NCBI GenBank assembly: GCA_029891345.1
Contig: CM056999.1
Location: forward strand, 26,509,418 to 26,573,417
Length of the DNA stretch: 64,000 bases
Source: Dryococelus australis
Taxonomy: Eukaryota; Arthropoda; Insecta; Phasmatodea; Phasmatidae
Reading direction: 5' to 3'
Shown here one piece after another: positions 35,736-47,959 of this stretch. A program made the position numbers and the translations under genes. The notes beneath the pieces are model-generated. The model was not told the origin of the DNA. It saw nothing but the letters and a program-made list of their open reading frames with translations, and searched no databases. Position 1 is the first letter of the stretch. Each line of letters starts with the position of its first letter.

Positions 35736-38278
35736 AGTGGGAAGTGAAAGTATATATATTTTAAAAAGATTGTAGTGATGATTTTGTCTTGTCCTTTTTC
35801 CTCGCATTCAGTTCTGCACTCCAGCGAGAACATTTTTAATTTTAAAACTAGTTACATATTTATTTGTATAGATGGCACTGTCAGCATGAATGGAACAGAA
35901 ACCATTAGGCAAATTTTCTCTGTTGTATTGGCAAAAAGCTGATCATTGGCGTTTCCGACAGTTTGCTTTCACAAACCAGCGCGAAAGTGCACATTATTAA
36001 CTATAGACGACCGCCTTTGGGTGGCAACCTTCAAACTGTGTAATTACTTTAGCTGGGTCAAAAATAGAAACGGATTGTACAGACATAGTGAACTGGATAT
36101 TCTTCAGTATGTTGGCGCTGTTATACCGATGCTGGAAAGAAGTAATAATTCCCGACTTCAGGTGCACAATTAATTTAATGACAATAATAAATAAATTATG
36201 CACAACACAAAAAACACTCAAAGCACTGAAACATTGCACCGAAACATTGAACTATACGAAAATAAACACGAACACAGTAAGAAACATAAAATAACTTCCC
36301 ATTACCAAACCGAATTACGCACCTTCTCACTACTATAACCAAATTTGGTAGACAGCAACAAACTGTTTGCAGAGCGTTTACAAACAGCAGAGTAACCACG
36401 AGCACCAATCCACTAATTTTACATTATTTACTATCTATAACCGCGAAAATTCGCGGATCAACCGTGTGAACATAATAATGATATTTATGATATTAGAATA
36501 TATTATATGATATAGAATTTTAATTTTATGGAAAATGTAATGCAAACCAATGAACGTGTTTTGACTATAACTTTCCTAATAAATCATCGGAAATTTTTAA
36601 TAATTTCCATTTAAATGCCATGGGGGTGAGTTACAAGTGTAGACCATTATGATAGTAGTTAGTCACACTAGATGCTACCACGAACATGGTGAGTTTAGGC
36701 AAAAGGTTTTTGTATTGCCTGCTAGAAACCATATGAATTGTACATGTCTAGGGATAATTTTTTTTACAAAACCGGATTGTTTTTCGTATCCATTGCCGGT
36801 GAAGGGACAGGGAGGGAGGGAGAGCTGAATCTTGATCTGCAGGCTCCTCCCGCCTGAATAAATAACTGTGGTTTCAATGGGATTCTGCTTACAAGAATTA
36901 GGAAGAATACGTTCTGCATTTCGACTCTCGGCCTGGGTTTAGAATTAATCTCTTTATCAATTTAAATACCACTTGTGAGCTTAGAAATTCACCGAAATAC
37001 TGTTTCCTTTTTCTCTTATTTCATTGGCGGCTACAAAACTGTAACTTGTACCTGCACATCTGGTTTTTGGAAGCCAAAAGTCATTTTATTGACTACTGGT
37101 CAATGAATAAAACCAACTTACTACACACATACAAGTAATTTATTGAGTACTAAAGTCTATATTGATAAATACAAATAAAACTAATAATTTTTACAAAAAA
37201 TTTCGAAATATATAAGTTTTTATTTATAAATTTGTTAAAGATATGCGAAATTGTTACGCCATCGTAAAGATAGGTATGGATAATTATTATTTAATAAATT
37301 AAACTGCCCTATCAAAAATAGCAGTTGTATAAAAAAATAAAACTAACATAATTGATTGCAAAATTCTGTTTCAATATGCATGTTTATATGAGCGTAGATA
37401 TTATTATCAGTTTATAGTAAGCGAAATGAAATATGAATTTAAAACAATATGAATTATGTGTTAATTTAATAATAATTTCCATTGCGAATAATATGATTTT
37501 AAGTTAAATGTGAGTGCCCTCGCTTATCATTATCCGACTGGAATATACAAATTAAAACTACAACTTATGTTTGTTACCGAAGGAGTGGAGTGGGCAAGGG
37601 ATGTAAATGAATGTCGTTTACCGGAGTAGTGTAAGCTCACTGGTAGCTGATTAGTCAGCTACGTATGTTTTTGTATGGAAAAGAAACATCAAAAATAGAT
37701 AGTGAAGAAACAATTCGAAATGAACCAATTCTCTAAATTTAACATTTGTTGCAAACAGATTAAAATATATAACGTATTACCATAAAAGAAACTATGTGCC
37801 CCCAACAGTTGTGTTAAAGACTCCGACTTTGCTCTGTGGTGCTCTACGGCAAATATTATTTCGTGTGTCTGTAACAAACGACAGTTCGCTGCTGAATTTT
37901 GAGGGAAACGTCACTTACTTGAAAAACTACTTTCAGGCAGGAAATCATTGGTGCTCTATTTTATTTCCGGAAATGTAATATTTGCCTGCCTTTATCTCAC
38001 TGGATTCTAATTTTTGGTTAGACCTGCACATTTACACTGCCAGTTTGTCTGTGATTAATTCGAAATTTTAAGATTACTTTACGCGGTGGAAGTTAGGAAT
38101 GATACACACATTTCTCCTCGTGGTTTTTCAGGACCGAAGGTTGGTTCTCTCCGAGATTAGCTCTTGTTTGTGACCTTTATGACTCCCGACGACGCCCGAT
38201 CTAGTCTTCTTCTTGAGTGGAAACCCGACCTATCCAGCCAACTAATTGAGAGCGAGAGTACAATTAATATAATAAAAA
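35736..38278. other. Non-coding stretch
   Basis: AT-rich with a few unsupported short frames. A GGGAGGGAGGGAGAG patch lies near 36,811. Nothing else recognised. Confidence 0.4.
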
Positions 38279-38505
38279 TGTTGCGGGCTATATGCTCTCG
38301 CTAGCCGCCCTTGACCTGTTAGTGCACCTCTCAACCAGCGAGTAGCCTAATCAAAAACACTATGCGGGTGTTGCACCCTCAGGAGACGCACCAAGCCTGT
38401 CAGGGTGACTCTCAGGTAGCAAGTATCATAAACGTAACCGAATTCCTAAGACTATGTCTTCAAGACGAGGGAAAAGTGCCTGGCCAATGACCGGTTGCAA
38501 CATTG
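38279..38505. repeat. GC-richer block with TGTTGC...GCAACA ends
   Basis: A 227-base block stands out from its AT-rich surroundings and is bounded by TGTTGC and GCAACA. It contains CTCTCG/CAACCAGCGAG-like words. No target duplication or partner was found, so it may be a short solo LTR or another repeat. Confidence 0.3.
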
Positions 38506-40028
38506 AAGTTTATTGTTTTATCCGAGAATATGTCCGAACTTTATCTAAGATCTTCACAGAATACTGATGCGCCATTCGAGTTCAGAGGATGACTGAAGAT
38601 GGGGATGAACTTCATTTTGATCCGCCCAATATAGTGGTTCAAAGACATGATTCAAGATCAGAGTAGTGTCTAAGTACTGTAAAATATATAGACCATGTTC
38701 GCTAGAATTAAGCTTCATAATATTTATATTTATCAAATTCTGATGAGTTTGTTTGATGTTGTAAAATATAAATTGAGATACGTATAATAACAAAGGCTTA
38801 AAATCATTCACATGTATTTAATTTAAAATAAAGTATTGATATTTTGTGAAGATATGAAAGTGAATCTCACGTCGAAATTTTTTCTCGCGAAAGACCAGAC
38901 TTCACCGACAAATGTAGATTGAAAATACACCGACAGACATTATAATTTCTTTTTCTTTTTTGGAAATATAGAATAACATTATAGAGACTTAAAGAATACT
39001 TTACAATAATTTACATTTAAAAAATGAAATATCGCAGCATCTAATTTTCTGCCCATTATTTTCTTCAGAATATTGGTGTTAAAGATAACGAAGAGAGAGT
39101 TTGTAATGTGAGTTAACTGGTAAATACAAAACCGCATTGAAATCAGTAATGTACAAAGTGTGCAAAAATCTTCTTTTTCCCTTTCATATAATATCTGTCA
39201 ATGGATAACACAACTAACCCTACCACATCAACAGTGAGATCCATGCGCCAATGAAAACAAACTGCTCATCGGATTTTCAAAATAATCACGTCACTGAACT
39301 CGTCGCTTAATTACATCTTATGATATTGCAAGAAATGAGTGTATTCCCATAAAAAAAAACTTAAGTTGATATCGTTATCTCAGTGATTAATTACATCTCT
39401 AAACAGACAAAGACGGTGTTTTATGACTCCATAGTGCCATTTATAGATTCAAAATCAAATTTTCGAACCTATTTGAGGTGAACATCTTAGCTGATTAATG
39501 CTGTATACAATATCATGTTGGATGATAGAATAACAAATACTTTAAGGTTTTAATGAAACACAGTAATTGGTGCGAACATTTTAAATTTCTATTATTTTAG
39601 ATCTATAAATATTCATTTTAATACGACTTATTTTAAATTTATCAAATATGAGTAAATGGATTACTTATAAACTACTATTATTGCTAGATTTGGACCTAAA
39701 ACAATGTTTTGATTTCATGTTTAGTTTGTTGACGAACCTTTTGCAATATTTTATAATAATTAATAATCAAAGGATTTATTATATAGATTTCTAAACAAGC
39801 GACGAAAATTAAAATTTCATCAATTTCGATGGTTCTGATAAAGACGTTATCTTAGAAATTAAGGAAATTTACATTTCTTATTGCACATTTGTTTTAATAA
39901 ATGGAAAATGTCACTAAATATTTAGAATCTTGAATTATTAATTATAAAGCTATGAAAAGTGAAACATTTATTAATAACAGTATTCTTCCCATTACTCTAT
40001 CTAGAAATTAAGTGGGCTATACCAAGTT
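38506..40028. other. AT-rich non-coding stretch
   Basis: No coding or repeat signal. A minus-strand frame of 85 codons at 38,554-38,811 is unsupported. Confidence 0.45.
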
Positions 40029-40880
40029 TGTTAAGGGGTGGAGGTCTTAACCAAATTAAAAATTTAATTATAATTTCCTTATTTTATTTACAATAACTAC
40101 AGCAAAATTCTCTGAACTCAAATTCTCACAATAAATTGAAATCAGTTACTGTTCACAATTGACACCAATTAATAAGATTTTTAATTACGACAAAGAAATC
40201 AATGAATAAAATAGTTAATGATCAGTCCTAGTAGAGAGTGTATCAACCTATTCGATTATTTTATAATTTATTCGACCATATTTGACAGTTCAAATATTTA
40301 AAATAAAATCAGTATTACACTTCTATTCAGTCCCACCTCAGTTCAGTCCACGTCCCGCCAGTCGCAATGTTCTAGAGTCCTCCAAGCACCCTCACGCACA
40401 GTAGGTTTCACTCATCGGTTTCACACCCTCTCGTACATTCAAGCTACGAACACCTCACTCGCCGTCGTCCCGCAATCTCCAGTCGTCGTCCACACTTCTC
40501 TTCTATCGCGCACACTCGGCCAGACGGCCTCCATCAAAGACTGCCGGCCGCTGGGTTACGGCAGTATATATAGTGTCTTAGGCCGCCACCTAGAATCTTC
40601 CCCAACTCGCGTGAGGCGCTGAGGCGCCAGCCAGTCTCACCAGAACATTTTTGCGTCGTCGCCAAACTCGTCAAAACCTCCAGCAGGGGAGAGGGGCCGT
40701 GACGCAAGTAAGGCGCCGAGCAGCACGACAGCCCGACGGGCCGCTGTCCATTATTCACGGGGTTCCCAGAAGGGAGATCGGGAGGCCGCGAGCTCATCGT
40801 TCCAGGAAAAGGGGAGGGCGAGGTGGGTCTCCGATTATGGCACGGGGCAGTTGAGTCGGCGCCAGCTGCAGCACTTAACA
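40029..40880 (-). mobile_element. Solo-LTR-like fossil
   Basis: The 852-base block has TGTTAAG/CTTAACA ends and a GC-rich half on an AT-rich background. On the minus strand it has a TATA box (ACACTATATATACTGCC) at about 40,575 and, further on, AATAAA near 40,265, the order of U3-R-U5. No partner LTR or coding interior was found, and the flanking bases do not form a clear target duplication. An LTR retrotransposon is the best guess. The 115-codon frame in it is not a gene. Confidence 0.5.
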
Positions 40881-42473
40881 ATATTACTCATTTGAAACAT
40901 TTCTAAAAATTAATACAAAAGGTAATAGATATTTTTAATTTGCACATTTTAAATATGTTTTTGACCTGGATTGTTGCAATGGTTGGCATTATAAATATAT
41001 CCAGGAATATGACACAAATCATTATTTAACTTAAAAGTTTTAAAATTGTTATTGGTGGTTTATTTTTGTTGAATAAAGCATTCTTACCACATATGTTATA
41101 TATATATATTATTTTTTAATAGTGTATTTCAAATGTCGGAGTATCCTTATAAAACTATGTCAAATTTGTATTCTAAAATTGTATGTTTACGTTTTCATGT
41201 TTTAAAGTAATTTAATTCATTTATACTTTTTATACTTCAATTTTGTAAAATCATCTTTACTTAATATTTCTAAATATTTTCTTATTCCGAAATATATTTC
41301 TAGTCATCATCAAATATTATTTAATTTTTTACAACTAACATTTTAACTCCTTTCGATTTGTTAATTTATTTAACAAAAACTTAAAATACCATTACTATTT
41401 ATCCTAATTAACTTATTCAGTCATAATTATACTATTACATTCATATTTCATGTTACGAATTTTTTTTTGTTCCTTTGTGGCATATTCGATATATTATCTT
41501 TCAAATAACATTTAGTACAAAACACATTATTTAATTTTTCATATCTAATATAAAATATTCAATTTTAGAATTATATATTAAAAACCGGTATCTTAGGAGC
41601 GCAGTTTTATACTTCCTTTTCATAAATTTATAATAATCGTTATGTACATTAATTTTTTTTAAATTTTCAAAATTGACAATATTGCAGTATAATTTTTACT
41701 TTGTGTTATTTCGAAAAATAGCTTCTCTATTTTCACTCAAACTAGTAGATTTATTTTAAATTAGGTTTACAATCTTTTATAATTTTCGAGCATTATTTAT
41801 TAATTTGATATATATTCACACTCGTATTTTCCATTGCTTTTCCATAAACTGAATTTTTAATTAATTTATATGTGAAGTTCCTTAGTGTTCTCTGTTGTGT
41901 ATAAAATAATTATATTTTGAAACCTTTTTCGGTATCATTTTCATGAGTAATTTTTTAATAATGAACCATTTCTAAACAGAGTTTCAGTGTTATATCGTAA
42001 ATCATATTTGTCTTTTTTTTAAATTATATTTATCGTTTTGGAAGAAATAAAAATCTTGATGACTGTTACATAAATTATTAACGTTTTTTATCAACTTCTA
42101 AGATATATTAAATTTTCTGCACCATTCAAATAGACTATAGAACAAATATTCTGATATAGGCCAACCATGTAAATTATTAGCATCGAACTGTATTAAATGA
42201 ATATAGGAAATGTATTTCTGTCATAAGTTTTTATTTATTTGCTTAAACATATGTTTTACAACATTAGAAACATTATTCTGTAACAGCGCTTACCAGAGTT
42301 AATTTATATCAAAATCACTTAATAAACATAATTAAGTTGCAGTTGTTTTTGCATTGAAATCCAAGATTATCTCGAAGTTTATAATGTCAGGATGGATAAA
42401 TTAATATGTTTAAACAAACATATGTAAAAAATGTTAATAGGACAGCTAAAATTAAAACATATATTTATTACAA
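40881..42473. other. Very AT-rich non-coding stretch
   Basis: T-rich plus strand, no frames of note and no repeats recognised beyond short TA runs near 41,100. Confidence 0.5.
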
Positions 42474-43325
42474 ACTAGTTTTTACCTGCTACTTCACGCA
42501 CGCTCCAACTATTGGGTGCTCTAACCACTGGCTATGCGGCCCCACTATAAGGTTCTCTACCCACTGAGATACTGGAGCCCTACTATTGGGTGCTCTAGTC
42601 ATTGAGCTACTGCGGTCATCTTAATGGGTGCTCTAGCCACTGGGCTGCTGTGGCCCCACTATTTGGGGCTCTAGCCACTAGGCTACTGCGGCGCCACTAC
42701 TGGGTGCTCTAGCCACTGAGCTACTGCGGCCCCCTTAATGGGTGCTCTACCCACTGAGCTACTGCGGCCTCACTAATGGATGCTCTACCCACTGGGCAAC
42801 TGCGGCCCCACTAGCGGATTCTCTACCCACTGAGCTACTGCGGCCCCACTACTGGGTGCTCTAGCCTCTGAGCTACTGCGGCCCCCTTAATGGGTGCTCT
42901 ACCCACTGAGCTACTGCGGCCTCACTAATGGATGCTCTACCCACTTGGCAACTGCGGCCCCACTATCGGATTCTCTACCCACTGAGCTACTGCGGCCCCA
43001 CTATTGGGTTCTCTACCCACTGAGCTAATGCGGCTCTTGGGGGAAAATGTAAGACAGCCCATTGACAAAAAAGAAAGTAGAAATGACGGAGTTTTTTTTA
43101 ACAATGCTTTTTTATGCGGTAATCTTAAGAAACGTTTAATCCAGTACCTATGCACATACATATACATCATTTTATGGAACCGTTTGAGATATTTTCCTGG
43201 GATAAAAAGTAGCCTATGTCACTTTTTGGACCTCCAACAATATCTGTGCAAAAAATCACTTTGATACGTTGCTCCATTTTTATGTGAAAGGACAAACAAA
43301 CTAACACACTTTCGCATTTTGAATA
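42474..43325 (+). repeat. RTE-like LINE/SINE relic split by a minisatellite
   Basis: The left piece reads ACTAGTTTTTACCTGCTACT then TCACGCAC (compare TTTTACCCGCGACTTCGTCC in insect RTE-type repeats). The right piece (43,180-43,325) reads GGGATAAAAAGTAGCCTATG ... GTGAAAGGACAAACAAACTA ... TTTCGCATTT. These are the two ends of one common insect repeat, with the 38-bp array between them. Confidence 0.6.
42505..43035 (-). repeat. 38-bp tandem array made of a tRNA 5' half (A box)
   Basis: About 14 units with a period of exactly 38 (CTCTACCC starts at 42,783 and 42,821, and CTCTAGCC at 42,859). On the minus strand each unit reads GCAGTAGCTCAGTGGGTAGA then GCACCCA, the acceptor/D-arm part of a tRNA with the Pol III A box. 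No B box follows any unit. Confidence 0.85.
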
Positions 43326-44941
43326 AATTTCATTGTGCAATGATGGTTTGATGTTATTAAATTTTTCTTCTTAATCCATGTGTTCACACCGTTCGAATTA
43401 ATATATCTAACTATTTATATCTGACACATTTTCATGTTCATATAAACCGCATTTTTTTATCTACATCTATCTAAAGTAATGCATATAAATGTATCCAAAA
43501 CATTTAATTCTAAACCATTATCTTTTTTTTTTTTTTTAATATTAAATAGATTTTTCTTTATTTTTAACAATTAAATCAATATTTTCTCAACATCGTCCTC
43601 TAATTCTTTAACAAATAAGCATCAAAATCTGATAAATAATGAATATATTGTCACAAGATACCAGAGGGGTATATCAGAGTTCGCGAGGATGGAGGCCTTA
43701 CTAAAAATAAAATAATTTAATATTATTTTTAATTTCTTAGCACACATATAATTTTCAAAATTAATCTATCGCCACCAAAACGCTTATTATTTTCAATGAG
43801 CGAGACATATAATGTATATTTCAATTCTAATTAAAGTCCTTCTCAGTGCCACCATATTGTTTATAACCTACCAAAAATTTACAGCAAAACATACAAAATC
43901 CAGCAGAAATTTCAGTGTCTGTAGAAAATTTATTCTAATATATTTTTGTCGGTTTCTGTTGTTTTCCATTGGTCACCCAGTAGCTTGTATTGGATTCCAG
44001 TGGTTTGTATTGTATACAAATTTAGTAAACAGTGAACATTTCATGGTTTTCTGTTGGTTCCTGTTGTCAGAAAACACAGCTCATCGGCTAGCTGTCAATG
44101 ACATTTTCTTTGGTTGTCTGTGATTGAGCACTTCTTTTGTTTCGGATCTGCTAAGGGAACATGGGCCTTCTATGGTTGGCATGTCAAATAAATAACTGCC
44201 CGAATGACGACAGCAACGTAGATAAATAATACGCCCAGCTTGTCCCCAAAGGCATCTGTATATTTTTCAGTTAATTAGAAATTAGCAATGATAATGGAGG
44301 CCTGATTTATGAACTGCTTGAATCCTGCTGCAGAGTTTTCCATTTACTAATGGTAGCCATTTACTAGTTTGAATTATTGCGTGCTGGCATTCGATCTATG
44401 ACTACATTGAAACAACTATTCTGGTCTGATGACAAGTAGTGAGATTCTGATGTACTGTAGACATCCCAGCCTTAGTGTAGCGTGGTTCACTAGCTCCTGC
44501 CTTAGTGAGTAAAAAACTGTTCAACGCAAATGTACGCTGCAGAGAGTCTCCACTGAGGTAGGTAAGTTTTAACATCAACAATTTAGGAGTGATTTTACAC
44601 AAAAAAAAAGTGAAATATAGTCAAAACAAGCAAAATTTACATGTCTCTACTCTGCTATACAACAGCCAAATTTCACGGATTACTATGGTAAAAATACACA
44701 GTTACTTTTGGAACGTGTTTCTTTGCAAAAATAAATGAAACACAATGCGTGTGTGCCTAATTCTGAAAGCAGTTTAAAAAAAATGGCTTGTATTTTGTAC
44801 AAACAAATTCAGTAGGGTCTACTAGCGTTTTACTGTCCACAAATTTAGCTTTGCAATATAGGCAAATGCATCAGGAAGAAGTTTTCCAAATTGTTGGCTA
44901 AAATTTCCCGCCCCGGGTGAGTCGTACTAGAACACCGAGCT
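43326..44941. other. Non-coding stretch
   Basis: A 103-codon plus frame at 43,812-44,123 is hydrophobic and Phe-rich but lies in T-rich DNA with repeated TTGGT/TTGTATTG words. I read it as a composition artefact. Nothing else recognised. Confidence 0.4.
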
Positions 44942-45327
44942 TAAAGGCTGTTCACGATAAAGTGAGCATTTTTCAAATCAACCTAAGAAAAAATCCACTG
45001 CTACTAACGTCATATATTTTAACGGGGAGACAGAGTGACAGGTGCCCAGTAAAGTTGGTAATGGTGAAAGGAATGTAGTTCCATATATTAACGTCAAATA
45101 TAAAGTGTTAGGTAACCATTTATGATTACTTAAATTATTTATTTCGCTTCCTGTTATTTTTAATACATCCAAGTGTAATTTCACAGTTTCACCTGATCGA
45201 CTCGTGAATAAAGAGATGAAGCCCATGGCAATGTTAATTATACATAAGGCGGAAATACACAACGGGCATACAAGTAGATCTTAAGCAGGGCTTTCAAAAG
45301 TGCTCACTTTATTGTGAACAGCCTTTA
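44942..45327. mobile_element. MITE, GGCTGTTCAC family (long form)
   Basis: 386 bases, TAAAGGCTGTTCACGATAAA at the left and TTTATTGTGAACAGCCTTTA at the right. Just inside, AAATCAACCTAAG and GGGCTTTCAAAAG form the inner part of the repeats. The interior is shared with the copy at 53.4 kb (TTAACGTCAAATA, GGCAATGTTAATT, ACATAAGGCGGAA). Confidence 0.8.
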
Positions 45328-46133
45328 CCAGGCACAGTCCTACAAACTATACCAACTGGCTCACGTGCCGTACACTGATGACCATCGTTTTCTTCGTTGG
45401 GCGGTTTTCGAATTTCATCTACTGTGTGAAACATATTCATTTTTAATTACATGTTTGGTTTTCCCAGTTTTGTAAGTAGGCCTAACAAGAAAACACTTGT
45501 AGTCATTGGATTTTTTATATTTGAAAGAAATCTCTTTTCCACACAGTTATAAGTAGAGACGTGCCAAAGTGTATAAGTATCTGTGTATAAGTTCGTCGCT
45601 AGTGTTAGTACATTTATTGTATTTACGTACGCAATCCAATATTATGCAAATTTAAAGAAAAAGTATTTTTAATAATTTGCCTAGTAGGTATTGCGCACAA
45701 TCAAATTAAATGCAGATGTTTGTATAAATAACGTTGCACTATCTCTGTAAAGATCTGAACAGACAGGTTATTACTATTATCATATGTTAAAATAATATTT
45801 GGATTAAATTTTTTCAACCTAAATTTTCTCGTGGGCGATAATTGTAAAATCACATTTTCCAACGTAACTTTACTCACATGAAAAATTACTCCTGCTGTAA
45901 ATGTAAGTAACTCAATTATACTAACACTTTTTTAGTATACGTTTGCTTAAGTATGGTAATTGAAAAATGCCACTCTGTGTATTTCCATGGTGAATTTTCA
46001 CAGTGAACTTTCGTTGTTCAAGTGGCATGATGATTTTAATACACTGAAACAGTAGGGATAAAAATGCACAAATGGGTTATTGATATCGTGATGGTGTATT
46101 TTTAAACAAATACTAAAATGCATAGATCATTAT
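45328..46133. other. AT-rich non-coding stretch
   Basis: Nothing recognised. Confidence 0.45.
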
Positions 46134-46425
46134 TAGGGACAGGTGTTTTTCACGAAAAGATTTACGGCCATGCTATACTTCAATATCCTACGTCCACAAC
46201 CACGACTTCCATTGGTTATTGGCCGCGTGTCCACGTGAGAAGACATGTTCTTATTTGACTGGGCCAGTCGTAATAAAGTACTCCGATACTGAACGTCCAT
46301 GATTCACTGCAGACACTTGAGGCACTCGACATTTAAACCCATCCGACCACGAAAGTGCATCTTAACAAAAGTGTTTTGGAGTACGACTGGTATTGAAATC
46401 TTGTCGCGAAAAACACCTGTCCCTA
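46134..46425. mobile_element. MITE A, TAGGGACA family
   Basis: 292 bases including TA ends. TAGGGACAGGTGTTTTTCAC then GAAAAGATTT at the left is mirrored by AAATCTTGTCGCGAAAAACA then CCTGTCCCTA at the right. TA-flanked, no coding. Confidence 0.8.
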
Positions 46426-46489
46426 CCTTTTTATGTTGTACCTAGATTTGAATTCTACTTTGCAGCTGTCTTTGAAAATTTCTCATACC

Positions 46490-46753
46490 TAGGTCACCCG
46501 ATTTTCGCGAAAAGATTTCGTGACCAGTTGTATTTCATAACACTTCACCTCAGAACCATATTTTTGATTGGATGGTTTGCATTTTACGCATCTTAGGTAT
46601 CTGCGCGCGAATCACAGACTTGCAATATTGAAGATACCGTCGTCTCACAAAGACACACCTCCAATAAGTGAAGGAAAACTACTGGCACAACCATAGGGTA
46701 TAGAAATCTATAAGCATATGCGGAAATCTTTTCGCGAAATTCGGGTGTCCCTA
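46490..46753. mobile_element. MITE B, related to MITE A
   Basis: 264 bases. TAGGTCACCCGATTTTCGCG then AAAAGATTT at the left, GAAATCTTTTCGCGAAATTC then GGGTGTCCCTA at the right. It shares the GGGACA start and the TTTCGCGAAAAGATTT core with MITE A, but the interiors differ. Confidence 0.8.
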
Positions 46754-47959
46754 ATAATACCAAATAGTACATTTACCCATAAATTCAATGTGTAAATACA
46801 CACGCTTATTTTAAAGTGTAGCTCATTTCACCTCGGATTGTGTGGTATTCGAAACTTGTTTACTTGAAGATTTTTTATTGGCGTATAGTTCTTCACGGTG
46901 TATCTGAAAAAATTGCTGCCCTCTTACGAATGTAACTGAATTACATGCATCCACGGATTACAGCATATCCTCAAATGAGTCCCACAGAATTCTCATAAGT
47001 CAGTCCATTATAAAATTCTTAGTTAGATAACCGACAAATGAGGTAGTAAAGACGATTCGAAATTTATAATTGTTTGGTTAAAAAAATTAAACGATACTTA
47101 TTCTTACACGAAGGAAGAGTTTTCTCAAATGTCTTATTTTTTAATGGTAATCTAACATCGTATAAAACCGCCATTTTGTTTAAAGTGTCTTATAACCATT
47201 AGGACACAATATAATGTGACATACTTAAAAATATATGCATTTATATCAAATGAAATTGTTAAAATTTATTACAACAATATACAGGATTAATTGTTTGAGT
47301 TAAATAGAAGTAAACAAAAATTATATCCACTACACCAAAGTAATTACGTTTGTATTTTGTACGAGGTAACAATTTAAATCACACTTGTGTGTCAGATGTA
47401 GTACATAACACTAGTTGTTGATGTCACATTTCGGATCTTTTTACCCTTTGAATGGAGAGAATTTTCCTCCAAAAATATTATTCTTCGAACATAAATAATT
47501 GTGACTTCAGCTTTAAATTGGCAGATAATAGGGAGTGATTGATATTTTCTCTTCGTCATATACAATAAATAGCGAAACTAATGTTTTCTAATGGATTATC
47601 TGTGTGTGTGTGTTTCCTTGGGTAATTCCTACAGAAGGCTCTGTGCTATGCTGGTAGCATTTTGAAATATTATTGGCCCATGTGACTAGTAGTATCAGTG
47701 CAGACGTATGTGCAGCCAATCAGATTTCAACACAGAACAGGACTCTACTGTACTGTGTCAGTGCGTCCGGACCCAACATTTTCCAAACATTCCGAAATAA
47801 AATTTCTGGATAATTATGTATTCTATGTTTAAATAAATTGATATTTCGGTTTGCAAATAAAAACTTTTTAATTGTAAATTGAGAAAGCTTACTCTTTTCG
47901 GTATCATATGGCCAATTTCAATATAACCTCAATCTTAGACAGTGAGTTGGGATCGGGTA
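46754..47959. other. AT-rich non-coding stretch
   Basis: Nothing recognised except a short TG run at 47,600. Confidence 0.45.

Noticed and set aside
42505-43035. Cluster of tRNA genes
   Set aside because: Only the acceptor/D-arm part repeats. No anticodon arm, T arm or B box follows.
42937-43170. 77-codon minus-strand frame with repeated NPIVGPQ-like words
   Set aside because: It is a translation of the 38-bp tandem array.
43812-44123. Hydrophobic 103-codon frame
   Set aside because: Phe/Leu richness follows from T-rich DNA. There is no signal or homology.
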